From: Parachaetomium inaequale
Lineage: Eukaryota; Ascomycota; Sordariomycetes; Sordariales; Chaetomiaceae
Assembly (NCBI GenBank): GCA_033296685.1
Contig: MU854337.1
Span: 161,296-225,295, forward strand
Reading direction: 5' to 3'
DNA length: 64,000 nt
The translations under genes and the position numbers were made by a program. The notes under the pieces are model-generated. The model was not told where the DNA came from. It ran no database searches and was given only the letters and a program-made list of their open reading frames with translations. Of the stretch, positions 12,209 through 24,293 are shown in pieces; the first letter of the stretch is position 1; every line of letters begins with the position of its first letter.

Positions 12209-14461
12209 ATGTTCTCCCCAGCGCGGCGCACGATGCCGACCTTGCTTGCCGTCCTCGGCCTGTGTTGCGCACTCGCGGCCGCGGTCCTCGAAGTGCCAGC
12301 GCTCAACACATTTCTCGTGAGAGAGAAGTCGGCCGGTCCGTCTCCCCCTAAACCGTTTCGAACAAGGTTTCCTTGCGCGCAACGCTTCTAACGTCGTAAA
12401 GCGACCGTCCTGGGCAACTATGTCTACGTCGACGGCGGCCAGCTCTCGCAGTGGGCGGTAAACAGGGTGCGAGAAGGTACGCGACAATTCCCTTCCCATC
12501 TCGGCTTCTGAATCTATGCGCATGGAGGGTTGTCAAGCGTTGAGCGCGGACACTAAGGAATATCCGCAGGAATCGAATGCGAGAACACGCTCTCAATCGA
12601 CATCAGCAAGTCGTGGACGACAAGCGACGTCGCGATCCGGGCAATCCCCAAGACGGGACCGCAAAAGATGGGCGTGGTCCTGTGGACCGACGCCCAGGCC
12701 GGCGTCTTCTATTCGTGGGGAGGCACCTTCCCGGCAGGCCTCAGCAAGAACGTCACGGCGCCCGAGCTGTGGCAGTTCAAGGCCGACGGCGAAGGGGGCG
12801 GGGAGTGGTCGGCCGTTCGGCCATCCAACGCGGGGACCTTTGTGAGCCTCCACTCGGCCGACCAGATCGCGTCGGCGAACACGGACAACCAGGCCTTCAT
12901 GATAGGCGGGGAGATCAAAACGTGGGGGGAGCCCAATTTCGATGGCTCCCAGGTCGTGGGCGGCATGCTGACGTACAACCTGGCGACGCGCGTGTGGACC
13001 AACGAGACCAACAACAGCCCCTTTCCGACCCTGGTCGGCGCGACGGCGCACTTCCTGCCGCCGTTTGGGAACGACGGCTTGATCATGACGCTCGGCGGGT
13101 ACACGCCGCCCGTGGACGTCGACTGGGACGGCAAGGCGCCGGCGCGCGACCTGCTCAACCTCACCTTCTTCGACCCTCTGACAAAGAAGAGCTACTGGCA
13201 GCTGTCGACCGGTGATGTCCCGCCCTCGCCGCGGATGCAAGCTTGCTCGACTCTCCTCAAGACTGCCGACGGCGGCTACGACATGTAAGTTTTCCCACTA
13301 CCACTACTCACTCATGGCGCCACGCAGGGTTTGAGACTGACAGCTGAACAACCCCAGCTTCCTCTACGGCGGAACCAACCTCCGCGATCTGTACACGTAC
13401 CAGGACGCATACATCCTGAGCCTGCCGGGATTCGTGTGGACCAAGGCGCCCAATCTGCCGTACAGCGCGCGGGCGGACATGGCCTGCGTGACGGTGGGCA
13501 ACCGGCAGGTGCTGAGCCTGTTCGGCAAGGATCTCTGGCATCTGACCACCGACCCGGCGCCCAAAGGGCTGCTCCTGTTTGACGCGACGGCCATGCAGTG
13601 GAAGGACTCGTACGACGCGGCCGCCGGGGCGTACGAGCGGCCCAGCGAGCTCAAGACGTGGTACAGCAACGGGTATGTCTTCCTGTTTCTTGGTCTGGGA
13701 GTTCCACCACCGTACTGACAGCCGCCCAGGTCGTTCGATCAGGTCGCGTGGACCTCGGACGAAGTACGGCGCCTGTTTGTGGGCAAGACCACCACACCTA
13801 CGAGCAGCACGAGTAAGTGCCCAGTCCTGGAGCGAACAGGGCTTCCCCAGACTGTTTCTAGGCGGCCAAACTAACCCATAGATCAGCCGGAAATCCAGGA
13901 TCCACGGCCACCAACCCTCCCGGCTCGTCCGTCACCAACACCAACACCAACACACCAGGCCAAACGGGGGGCGACGCAACAGGCGGGACGCAATCCGCAT
14001 CGACTCCGGTGGGCGCCATCGTGGGCGGCGTCGTGGGCGGTGTCGGGGGCCTGGCGCTCATCGCCGCGGCCGTCTGGCTGTTCCTCCGGCGCCGCCGACA
14101 GAGCACGGTGGCCGGCTCGGACCAAGGCATGGACCCGGGGGAGATCGGGAAGGACCCGGGCCTGCCGGAGGTCTATGTCCCCTCCCAAGACGGGCACACC
14201 GACGTGTCGTCCCCGCAGACCCTGGTCGAGCTGGATCCTCAGGCGCACGGCGGTCACTATGAGATGGATCCTCAGCAGCAGATGGCTCAGCAGCAGCCGG
14301 CGCATGCGTACTATGAGATGGACCCCCGGCAGACGCATGCGCACGAGATGGATCCGCGGCAGACGCATGCGCATTACGAGATGGATCCCCAGGCGAGCAT
14401 GTTCGAGATGGACGGCGCGTCGCGGCATGGGTGGGTGTCGTCGTCGGTAAACCCTAGGTAA
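12209..14461 (+). CDS. Kelch-repeat type I membrane protein (six exons, 629 aa)
   Basis: The protein begins with a signal peptide (MFSPARRTMPTLLAVLGL... cleaved near ALAAA). A kelch-type beta-propeller follows (YVYVDGG, AFMIGGE, LIMTLGGYT, FLYGGTN, VLSLFG), then a Ser/Thr/Asn/Gly-rich stalk, a glycine-zipper transmembrane helix (AIVGGVVGGVGGLALIAAAV) with an RRRR stop-transfer, and a cytosolic tail carrying repeated EMDP units. Exons: 12209-12335, 12402-12476, 12570-13284, 13358-13672, 13730-13812, 13887-14461. The first donor is uncertain: GTGAGA at 12317 is the better consensus, but only the weak GTCCGT at 12336 keeps frame with the next exon (TVLGNYVYVDGG). The other splice sites are canonical. 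A surface sensor or adhesion role is inference; no catalytic residues are evident. Confidence 0.8.
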
Positions 14462-15613
14462 TGAATGTGTACATGTCGAGATCTACCCTCTGTTTGCTTC
14501 AGACAAGAATAGAATTAGTGAGATGCCTGCGCAGGCCCCTTGCAATGAAGGTCGTCTGTTCCATGGGTGCCAGGTGAAAAGGTCCATGCCAGTGAAGGGA
14601 GAGAAGGTCGGTCCAAAGGTCGTTGGCGGCTGGTGCTGGGGCGCAGTCAGGGGCTGCAATTTTTGGCTTCATGCGAAGTGCGTAGCTGCAAACAGACGCG
14701 GAAATGGAACCTTCGAAGTGACTCGATTCCAGGCTGTTTGTGTGGATTGGAGGTCGAAGGTCCAGTGGAAGGTCCAAATTCCAGCGCGCCCGTTTGGGTC
14801 TTGGCAGGTGCTGTGGGCCCGCATTACGTCGTTAAGGGACCAGCCCCGCCTGCATCAGGCCCTCTTTTCCCGGCTTGAACAGCGTCATTCCCTGTTGATT
14901 GCGATTTGCGTCCCGAGGTCACCGGGTCGCTGGTCCCTCGCTGCCCGAGAACAAAGCAAAGACGCGACAATCCTTTGCGCGCGTGATTATTATATCAGCC
15001 CATCTTCCCGGCCATTCAACGCAGCAGCGCAACCAACGTCTTCCATCGCCCCAAGTTGCACCTGTTGCGCGACAGAACCAGCATCTGACTGGAACCGACC
15101 GAATCCGGCAAGCGAAGAACGGCAGCGGCAGAGACAGAAGCGCCTCGAATCGGGCTTGGGCTTGGATCCAGGAACCAAGCAGGGAACGCCGCCCACCTTC
15201 TGCACCTGCATCACGCCCGCCAGAGTGCGCCAGAAACACAGCATCCCACTTCCAGTTTTTGTCGGCTGCTCAGTCAGCTGTTTGCGCGTCGCACACGGCC
15301 GGGTCTAGAGCAAGGTAGGACGCACTCCGTCTCGTATTTAGTTATTGGTCCCAGACACGCAGCCACTTTATCGTCGATATATTCGCGGCGGATCGGGACA
15401 TCTGTCCACCGGCCACACACGGTCCCTTTCTCGTCGCGCGCCTCCCGGCCCGTCATCCTTTATCCCACTGCCTGCGCACTGCGACAGCTGGGACTAGGAA
15501 ATATCCACAGCAGCCACGCATTCCACCGATCGTCAGGGACCGCGTTGCTAACAGCTCCACCTCGCTTACAGACATCAGACGACCTACATCCACCACGCCC
15601 CTATCTCGACAAG
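14462..15613. other. Intergenic: 3' of kelch gene, upstream of the 15.6 kb gene
   Basis: About 1.15 kb. One long open frame crosses the region (14523-15308) but has no domain, an amino-acid mix typical of chance GC-rich frames and competing frames on both strands. It is treated as promoter and leader of the gene at 15614. Confidence 0.45.
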
Positions 15614-16801
15614 ATGGGCCTCGCAACTGCAGCGCCCGCCCAGGGCAGCGCCCCGATTCCCACACTGGCCGAGCCGTCTGGACCAGAGCGCGGCACAGGC
15701 GAGAGCAAGGCCACGGCCCAGCGCGAGTCTGCCGCTCCATCCACCTCAACAGCCGCCAACGGAGAGGAGAAGAAGAAGAGGCGCAGCCTGTTTGGCTTCG
15801 GCAAGAAGAAGACGGAAGAGCCCGCCAAGCCCGCCGCAACCAGCAAAACCGCGCCGACCACCACCCGCACCAAGACCGCCTCCCCGATCCAAACCGACCA
15901 CGCCCCTCTCTCGCCCTCCTCCCCGGGCCGCCCGGGCTTCGCCTCGTCCCCACACCTCGCCTCACCCGCGGGAAGCCAAATCTTCGAGCGCGACGTCCAA
16001 GAAAGCGCCGCCGCGCTGATCCCCACCTCCCCCGCCATCCCGTCGCACATCCAAACCGAGAACTACATCCCCCCAGTCCTGGACGCTTCCTCAGAAGCCA
16101 TCACCGACGACCACCTGAACCCAGACACGGTCGAGATCATCACGCACGCCTCGCACCGCGGCGCCGCGACCAGCCTCAGCCCGTACACGGCCACCGCCGC
16201 TGAACCCTCGTGGGCCGACGAGCTCGCCGCCTTCGCCTCCCCGGCGGCCACCAACACCACCACCGCCGCCGACACGGCCTCCAATTACGGCAGCTTCGAC
16301 GCCACCGACGTCCGCCGCCTGTCCTTCATCTCGTTCGCCGACGTCGTCCAGGCCGAGCAGGCGCACGCGCCGCCCGGGAGCAGCCCCTCGCGCGATAGCA
16401 GCATGTACGTGGCGGGGCTGACTTCTTTTTCCGCAGCGGTCAACCGCTCCCCGAGCCCGATCCGGTCGCCCGTTTCGTCGGCTGGCGGTTTGGGAAGTGG
16501 TGGTTCAGCGGCGGGGGTCAGTCCGCCGACGAGTAAGAGTGGGTCGGTTAAGGGGCTGGAGATGTCTATGCATTCGTCTACGGGCAGGACGGCGTCGCCG
16601 TCGGCGGGCGCGGGGAGGAGGATACCGCTGGGGAGTCCGACTAGCTTGATGAGTATGCAGCTGGGCCCTGGGAGTGGGGGTGGCTCGGGGGGGGAGATTG
16701 CGATTGAGACCATGAGTCAGGCGCTGAGGAGGACGGGGAGCGGGGATTTGAGTATCGGCGGTGGTGGTGGGGTGAGGAGTTTTCCGGCGAGTCCGATCTG
16801 A
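15614..16801 (+). CDS. Low-complexity, basic-patch fungal protein of unknown function (395 aa)
   Basis: I do not recognise a family. A single exon from the ATG at 15614 gives 395 residues dominated by Ser, Pro, Ala, Thr and Gly, so it is probably disordered almost throughout. The only ordered-looking feature is a basic patch near residues 53-68 (KKKRRSLFGFGKKK), which could be a nuclear localisation signal or a membrane-phospholipid contact with two Phe residues. Further on is a short hydrophobic and acidic segment (VRRLSFISFADVVQAEQ, about 235-250) that may be a short linear interaction motif, then Ser-Pro repeats (NRSPSPIRSPVSS) that look like proline-directed kinase sites. The frame is supported by length and by codon composition matching the neighbours. 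No transmembrane segment or signal peptide is visible. Confidence 0.65.
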   Translation: MGLATAAPAQGSAPIPTLAEPSGPERGTGESKATAQRESAAPSTSTAANGEEKKKRRSLFGFGKKKTEEPAKPAATSKTAPTTTRTKTASPIQTDHAPLSPSSPGRPGFASSPHLASPAGSQIFERDVQESAAALIPTSPAIPSHIQTENYIPPVLDASSEAITDDHLNPDTVEIITHASHRGAATSLSPYTATAAEPSWADELAAFASPAATNTTTAADTASNYGSFDATDVRRLSFISFADVVQAEQAHAPPGSSPSRDSSMYVAGLTSFSAAVNRSPSPIRSPVSSAGGLGSGGSAAGVSPPTSKSGSVKGLEMSMHSSTGRTASPSAGAGRRIPLGSPTSLMSMQLGPGSGGGSGGEIAIETMSQALRRTGSGDLSIGGGGGVRSFPASPI

Positions 16802-19213
16802 TACACCATTACCACCACGCTAAGGAGGAGGGAGGTTCGGGGAAGAGGGCTTGAGATTGGGGGGTGGGTGCCGGGCGTTTTGGTACTGGGGTAGGAGAGG
16901 GTGAGAGGGTGAAATTGGGGAGGGTGTGAGAGTGAAAAGTGAACGAGGTCAAGGAAGTGGGAGACTGGACTCGATACGTTGCCGCAACAAATTGCAGGAT
17001 ACCCAGCCAGTCACTCGGGCAAGTCATGGATACAGCGGGAGCGAGGATGGCGGGGCAGGATGGGGGTTCTGGCTTTTCTGGGCTTGCGGTGGAGAAATGG
17101 CGTTTGGTTTCCTTTTCCGACTTGTCGTCATCTTTCGTGATACGTTCTTGTGTTTCGTCGTTTATACCAAATTTGCCTGGAGCGGTGGATCTGCGGATGG
17201 GACGTTATTTCTCTTCTTCCTGCCCAAGGGCTGTTGATTGCCAGTTTATATCTTCCGTACCTTGCTTCTATTCTTGTTTACTAGGTGAGGATAGCTGGTC
17301 GGAGGTCCGTAGAACTATCGGTATTTCTTGTTCATGCCATGCATTATCTACTTGGTATCTACCGACACCCCTCGCTGGTGTCAGCGGGGCGAGTATCTGT
17401 AGGAATGGTTCTCTTACCTTCCGGCCTGTTCCCTCCCTGGCCCTGAGCTGCCAGGCTCCCCGCCCTTCCCTTTCGTCTTAACTTTCGTGGCTTCCCGCAG
17501 CTCGCCGTTCACAATGCCAGCCCTGACCAAACACCCTCACCCAGCCCGCTGGCCGTCTATAATCCCATCGCCCTCTCCCTTCTTCCACCCAGAGTTGAGG
17601 CCAGTGGCGCAGTGGTAAAAACCGCAACTTGTGGGCGCCATCGGGACACCACACTGGGGATCGTGCAAAGCTCAGCCGCCCCTGGGTTCGACTCTGGTTT
17701 TTGGCGTTTTCATGTTTTTTTGCTTTGTTTATTTACTTTTGATTTTACTCGTACCTTTTCATAAAACATGAACCTTTTCTCAACCCACCCACCGCAGTTC
17801 AAGACGCTCTTCGTGTTCTTTCCAGCTGCTGGGCCGTCCACAGACCGAAATCCCTAAAGGGTTGTAACCGACTATGGTCAAATCGAGAAGTCTTCCAAAC
17901 ACGTCCCCCGTCTCAAATAACTCACCTTTTCATCTGCAAGCCAGACATTGAATACTCGTACTTTACCTCGCCCCAAGCCTCGTTCAATGTTGCCAGAGTG
18001 CCAGCAAACGACCCGAAAGAGTCTCTCGTCTTCCAGCGATGGTCATCACCAGAACATGCAGACCCCATCTTCCAGCAACATAGTCCTAAGGATAGAAGGC
18101 TCTCCGGAGTTTCGTTCAGCCATGGCATGATTATGCCGGCGAATCCATCGCACGGCAGATAGACCTCACTCCGGAACAAACTTAAGGAACGACACACTCA
18201 GCCCACCCTTCCAACGTGATCACGCTGCCCGCGCCACACCTCCAACCTAGTAGTCCGCCCCAAACTAGACGGCACTGCCGCCCCCAACTTCACCACCGAC
18301 TTTCCTTCCCCCTTGGCATACAGCAGATAGATAGATGGACCTGATACAATCCGATTTAATCGACCCGTCCGTGTACATGTATAGACGGGACACGGCGGGA
18401 AAGGCGGCCTGCTTGGTTTGTCACTAAACAGACGGGGCTTGGGGAAGAGGAAGAGGGAGGTTTGGTTGGTTACTGGGGAGGTTCATTTCAACCTATCCAC
18501 CTACAGCGGTGTGTAGCAGCTGGTAGTAGCTAATGGATAGGTTGGGAGTGAGCAATCGCGTTGGTAAGGCCGTAGTACTACGGGCGGGTTTGCAGTGAAA
18601 CATATCCCATCACGAAATGAGGACAGGAAGTAAGACATTGGCACTGCTGGCTCGATGTGTGATGTATAATTGTCCGATTGGGCTCCAGGTTCGTGGTACG
18701 GCCGTCAGTTTATATTCGGCCTGTGTTTGTTTGGGTTTGCGGCTGAACCAGAGCGGAGAAGATGATTCGGTGCAAGTTGAGTGAGTGTTCCCACGGGCAT
18801 CAAGCAATGAACGAGGCATTGAAACATCAAACAAGGGGTATCGAAACATCAACGGGGAGCACCGTTGTCAGCTGACCTTTCTGGTCGAGCTTCCACGTAG
18901 GAAAGGGGCGCCACGTCTGCATAAAGCAAGTCGGGACATGTCGATAATGCCAAACGCCAGCATCGGGGTATCATGGTATCGCATCGAGCTGTCACTCACA
19001 TCGAGCTGTCACTGAGAGCGTAGAACAGAGTGAGAGAATCAAAATCATGGGTATATTCCACTCCCATGCAAGATCCGGCCGTCTGTCTCCGTTCCACAGA
19101 GACAAGTTGGTATCAAAAGCTAAAACAAACCACCCCGTCCACAACAAAACCCAACCCAAGACAGACAGCCTCGCCACATTATCTCATCCATCCAGTAAAC
19201 ACACCACCCCCCA
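16802..19213. other. Intergenic region with a tRNA-like element
   Basis: 2.4 kb between the 3' ends of convergent genes. Apart from the Pol III-like element at 17.6 kb (separate entry) I see no gene. Short open frames are inconsistent between strands. A small GATA/GATG simple repeat occurs near 18328-18340. Confidence 0.45.
17598..17702 (+). ncRNA. Pol III tRNA-like element (pseudo-tRNA or tRNA-derived SINE head)
   Basis: An A-box match (TGGCGCAGTGG, 17605-17615) is followed about 70 nt later by a B-box match (GGTTCGACTC, 17685-17694) and a T5 run at 17698-17702, the layout of an internal Pol III promoter with terminator. The spacing would fit an intron-containing tRNA, but the T stem pairs badly and the acceptor ends pair only in an alternative register, so it is not a sound tRNA. 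It could be a decayed intron-bearing tRNA, the head of a tRNA-derived SINE, or another Pol III transcript. Confidence 0.4.
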
Positions 19214-21112
19214 TCAAGCCCTAACATCCGACTTCTCATCATCATCAAACTTGGCCTTGGCCACAGTATCACCAACCTCGCCCTTGGGCAGCATATTGAG
19301 CTCGTCCTCCTGCTTGTCGAGGTGGCGCATCTGGATCCAGAACATGCACCCACCAAACACAGCAAGGATAGCCACCACAGCATAGTTCCACACAAGCAGC
19401 GGGTCATCAGCAAGCGGGACGAGCGCGAAGCCGATGGCCGACGAGATGGCGTTCATGAAGAGGGCGACCGACTGCACCATGGAGCGCATGTTGGCGGGCG
19501 CCTTGGAGTGGGCATATTCCAGGCTGGTGATGGACGCCATGATCTCGGAGAAGGCGATGAGCACGTACGAGCCCGTCTGCGCCCACATGCTGATCTCGGC
19601 GCGCGGGCACCTTGTGCCGTCGGGCAGCTTGCCGTTGGCAAAGTAGCCGCACTCGCTGTCCTTGTAGATGTAGTACTGGATCACGCAGGCCCAGATCATG
19701 GCGGCGGCGCCGGCAAAGTAGCCGAGGGCGATGCGCTTGAGGGGCGTCGGGTTGAGGCGCATCTTGCGCAGCGCCGGGTAGATGAAGAGATCGAGCAGGG
19801 GGATGATGATGATCAGGGCGAAGGGGTTGAGGTTGGTGAGGACGTCGTTGGGGACGCCGCCGACCTTCATGGTGGCGGCCTGGGAGATCAGGTTGTTGTT
19901 GACTAGGAAATGTTAGGACGGCGGAATCGGTACGATGAGGGAGAATGACTTACTCTGGTTGTAGCAGAGCCAGAAAAGGGGGTACCACAGGAAGACGGCG
20001 CAGGCATTGAAACCACGGCGGACCTCGTCGACCCAGGCGTCGTTGAAGTCCATCCACTTGGGCCTGGTGGCGGCGTCGAACCTGGACGGCTTGACGCTCT
20101 CCCAGAAGGTGCCGTCGTGCAGCTGGCGGTACGTCTTGACGGGGTTGATGGACCAGCGGCCCTTGTTGGCGAGGAAGAACAGCTTGAAGGACCGGCCGAG
20201 GACGGAGCCTTGCGGCGGTACGCGCTTGTAGCGGCGGCGACCCCACAGCATGACCAGCGGGCAGAAGCAGAGAAGGATGGTCGGGAGGGTGTACGACAGC
20301 CAGAAGCCGACGTAGTGCTCGCAGTACACCATGGCGAGCTGGCCGGTCAGGGCGCCAACGTTGATGAAGAGGTAGAAGTAGTGGTACACACGCGAAGCCG
20401 TCGCGGCGGGGTCAACGACGACGCGCTCGCCGCTCGGTAATGTCCTGACGACCATCTTCTCCAGGTCGAGCTGCTCGACAATGAGCGGGTTGACATTGGG
20501 CTTGAAGCCCCCGGTACCGACGCCCATGAGGATGATACCGATGGAGAAAGCAGCAAGGGAGCCGTTGGGGTTCTTGATGACAGGGGGCAGAGCAGAGACG
20601 ATGAGGACGAGGTGACCAAGAATGTCGACCATGAGGGCAGCGCCGATGGTCCGGTAGCGGCCGAGGTAGCTGTCGGCAATCCAGGCACCGAACAGAGGCA
20701 TGGTGTACTGCCAGAACGAGTTGAAGGTGGTCAGGCCGAAGGCGGTCCGCTGGCCGAGGCCAAGGGCGCCAGCTTGGCCATTCTCAATGTCGTAGCTGGC
20801 ACCGGTTGACGAGTACGAGGGCAGCTCTTGTTGGATGAAGTTGGTAAAGACGGCGGTGGTGCCGTAGTACGAGAAACGCTCGCACAACTCGATAAAGGCG
20901 ATGGTGTAGATGTTCCAGGGGATCTTGTCAGGCACTCGCCGCAGAGTGTGCAGCTCCTCCTCGGTCGGGGACCCGCCGTCGGCAGTGGTGATGCTGACGC
21001 CGAGCTTGTCTTCGTCGTGGGCGGACAGGACCGGGGCCAGATTGACCTCCTTGTCCTTGACAACGGCGCGGACATCGTCGCTGACAGCGACGCTCGTGGG
21101 GTCAGACGCCAT
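19214..21112 (-). CDS. ptr-2: PTR2-type proton-coupled di/tripeptide transporter (POT family)
   Basis: A plasma-membrane symporter importing di- and tripeptides with protons. Exons 21112-19954 and 19902-19214 (intron of 51 nt, GT..AG) give 615 aa, the usual length for fungal PTR2. Family marks are clear. They include ELCERFSYYG at the first helix (ExxERFxYYG proton-coupling motif, about residue 75), FGAWIADSYLGRYRTI (first PTR2 signature) and FYLFINVGALTGQ (second signature). A long cytosolic loop follows, then a WYPLFWLCYNQ segment at the splice junction and five or six more membrane helices. The C-terminal tail is short and acidic (DDDEKSD). The N-terminal 60 residues are cytosolic. The gene is divergent from the MFS pump at 24.3 kb but the two are over 3 kb apart, so joint regulation is not implied. 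Symbol used by analogy to the family. Confidence 0.93.
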
Positions 21113-21217
21113 GATGGAGGGGGGAAGCTCGTCAGTAGAGCTTGGACTGACTGCACGAGGGGAAGGGGTAGACTCGGGCGTGCTGGCGAGAGTCGCAACA
21201 CTGCGGCGCGGCAGCTG

Positions 21218-21225
21218 TATAAATA
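21218..21225 (-). promoter_or_regulatory. TATA-like element upstream of the PTR2 start
   Basis: TATAAATA on the plus strand lies about 105 bp upstream of the transporter ATG, a plausible core-promoter distance. Read in the gene's direction it is TATTTATA, so the assignment is tentative. Confidence 0.35.
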
Positions 21226-21250
21226 CAGGAGATGTGTTGCACTATAGCCA

Positions 21251-21303
21251 TGCCATGGCGAGACATCCCCGCATGGGTCTGCTGGTAACCTGCCATGGCG
21301 AGA
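21251..21303. repeat. 13-bp direct repeat pair in the PTR2 upstream region
   Basis: TGCCATGGCGAGA occurs at 21251-21263 and again at 21291-21303, 40 bp apart, 140-190 bp upstream of the transporter start. The CCATGG core is itself palindromic. It could be a paired regulator site; no known factor is claimed. Confidence 0.4.
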
Positions 21304-24293
21304 GGGTAAGATACCACCCTGCAATCCAGGGATGAGGGGGGACTTTTCAGAGGTGAGGTTGCCGGACGGAGCAATCAGAGGTCGCATTGGGCGAGGGGGA
21401 TGGCATCGGGAGGCGGGCTGCACTGCAGCCTCGGGACCAGAACCACGAAAGGGAGCAATGTCCACCTCTGGAAAGTGCAGAAGTCTTGGAACTCTTGCCA
21501 CCTTCCGAGATGGTTCAAGAGCGCCAAGTGATAGTGGACGGTTGGGTTGTCTGCCGTTACCCTCCATCTCAACGACAGGCCGCCCCTCTCGACGATCACA
21601 TATCAAGTGGCAGATGCGCCCTTCCCATATGGGATTCTCTCCTCAACGGCATGGAAACGGGACCTCTGGTTTGGCGCATCCGTCTCGCATATGCCGAGAG
21701 GGCTGCTTGAGCGAAGCTTTTGCCGGCGCCCAACTCTCGCTTGGCTGCGGGCGCTTGAGCAACCACAGGAGGCGGTCCGCCACGGCTCGAAGTTTGGGAT
21801 GGCACTCTCTGGAAGCCGGGAGGGCTCGCATCGGCATGGAGAACTTCCTAAAGCAATCATGCCCAGGCCCTTGGCAACCGACGCCCGACTGGCTCGATAG
21901 GCCGTGCATGTCGTGTGTTGCTTGGCGAGTGCCGCTCCGTGGCCGCCAAGCGGCGCCGAGATGTGGCGACCCCGGCGCAGGAACCTTCGCCCGCGCCACG
22001 GCCGTCTGCGGCCGGAGCTCTCGCCGTTTTTGTCGGGGCGCTAGCACGGTGAGAGCAGTCAAGGGCCGGCCAAGACTCGCCGCCGGCGTTGATATGGTCC
22101 TGACCGAGCCGGAGATGGCGTGGAGACAGGCGCGCCGTTGGCCTGGAACTGGCCCAGCTTCTCTCGGGGGTAGCCCGGCTCGCCGCGCAGGTACAATACC
22201 GGTGGCCAGGCCATTCTCCTGGGAAATTCCAGACGACGGGCGTCTCAACGATCAGCATCCTCAACTGGCAGTCTCGCAGTTTGGCACAGCTTGATTCCAA
22301 AGAATCATCAGAAGTTCTTGCTGTTTGCTGGCGCTGGTCTGTTGTCGGCGCCACTGCGCTTACCGGCGGCCGTGTCCGAGCTTCGCATTCTGCGGCAGTC
22401 CAGCCGAGGTGTCGCCATCAGGACCAGCGGCGGGCAGATCTGGCAGATTTTGTCTCCTTCCCGAAGTGTTGCTGGGCATCTTGGCTTTGACAAACAGAAT
22501 GAGGACCTGGCCCACCGCTATGGATAGGGAGGTCCCCGATCCACAGACGAAGATTTTTGCCAAGTCGAGGCTTTTGATGAATGCGCCGTTATCCATATAT
22601 CAACGCGTGAGTGGGCCGTGGACCCGAGGAGAAGTGCAAAGGAAAAAGAGCTCTGCATTGCCGTCGCGCTTGATGGCTTGATGGAGGAGGAGATTGGCCA
22701 ATGGGGAGACCCGATTTCCCCTCAACTTTTGTGTGGCTTGAGGAAAGCAGGCTGAGGCAGGATGAAGGAGCGGGGAGGCGGCCGGCACTTGCACCTGCCT
22801 AATTGGGATATAATCATATACTGTGTAAGTCGGGCCGCAAAAATAGCACGAGCAATGCTCCGAAGGAACCTGGAATTGCGACTCTCACCAACCGCACCGT
22901 GAGACTCGACAGCGACCACGAGATGCAACGGCCCGGATTGCAACGCGTGACAACTTCTTGTGTCGCAAGACTCGAGTTTTTGAGGACCTCGGGCCGTGTC
23001 AAGCCGCCGTGTCAAATCCGAAATGCCGAGTCTCCCATTGGCTTGACCGCATTTCGAGAGCCAATTCGGCCCGGCTGTTGGCTGTCACACTCATCCAACA
23101 GTCCCGAGTAAGCGCGGAATAACTAAATGGTCAACCAGTCTCGCGGGCGAGATTTTGGGAGACATCGGGACGAAGGTGGAAAGATTGGAGATTGGTCTCC
23201 GCAAAGCATTTCATGGGAAGGCCTTGTGGGGTTGTGGAGTGCTGCACGGACGTCAGCCTTGCCGGTTTCCCTATCCACGCTAGGAACTCCCGCGTCTCGT
23301 TTGGAACTGGCCTGCTCCATCTCCCGAACCCGGTACGATGGTTCATGCTCGTCCTGCCAGCCATCATGTGTGACTGAAACGGCCGTGTGCGCCCATCGCG
23401 GCGGCGCTGGCCGATGCCATCTCGGATCTGTAGACGGAGCTCTCGCGGGGCTGCCTAGATTGCACGGGGTATGGTTAGGTCCAGAGCGAGGAGGATGCGG
23501 CAATGGATCTGCCCTTCCTGTGTTCGAAGCTGGGTCCAAGACGTCTCCTGGAACTCCTCGCGGAGGCCGACCCTCCCTCGCCTGGCCCTGGGTGCGCTCA
23601 AAACCTCAAAATTGAACGTGTCCTATATTAGGCGTCGTACGTGTTACAGCTCTTAGTTTAGCTTCGAGCATAGAGCGAGGATTCAGTTCGGTGGTGTCGG
23701 ACACAGTCCCCTGATGTCGTCGGTTGGATACGGAAGGTTCAAGTTGGATACGGAACCGCACCTCACGACAAGACTCCAACTTGACTTGGGAAACCAAACA
23801 GGCTTCGTAGAGTGTCAGCTTCACCACAGCCATCGGGTTGGTCGTCAGCGAAGTCATCTTGGATCAACACCTTGTCACTTACACCCACAATGCAGGAGCA
23901 ACCGATGAGAGCAGACTTGAGTACAAAAAACACAATACTACGGCAATCGACGACGGGGAGCAATCCATCAGTCATGGAGCCGCCATCGAGCCGCGATCCA
24001 TAGCGAGCAAAAGAGACCCTAACCCTCGCCTCCTCTCCACCACTTACTCCGTACCTCGGCACCCACACCGGGCTTGCCTACCGAAACAGAAACCCGGGAC
24101 CCAGGCATCCTTGCCCGGTCTATCTCCGCCGAGGGCAGTCAATCCACCAGAAAACTCTTCCTCGACGCAGACACAGCACAATGCCCAGCCTCTGCCGTCC
24201 GGTACACCCTCGCTTATTATTGGCATCTTACCCCTATCCACCACCCGGCGCCAGACAACCGCCGCCAAGCCCGGCGAGACGGGGTCCCGAACC

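Larger units (their letters stand above)
21113..24293. other. Divergent intergenic region between PTR2 and MFS transporter genes
   Basis: 3.2 kb with both promoters. Open frames up to 320 codons exist (21332-22294) but have no domain and are opposed by frames on the other strand. A TATA-like site and a 13-bp direct repeat lie next to the PTR2 start (separate entries). I found no mobile element. Confidence 0.45.

Noticed and set aside
14523..15308. 261-codon open frame between the kelch gene and the 15.6 kb gene
   Set aside because: No domain, starts immediately after the kelch stop, competing frames; best explained as promoter and leader.
21332..22294. 320-codon plus-strand open frame upstream of PTR2
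   Set aside because: Amino-acid mix typical of chance frames in GC-rich DNA, opposed by long minus-strand frames, no domain.
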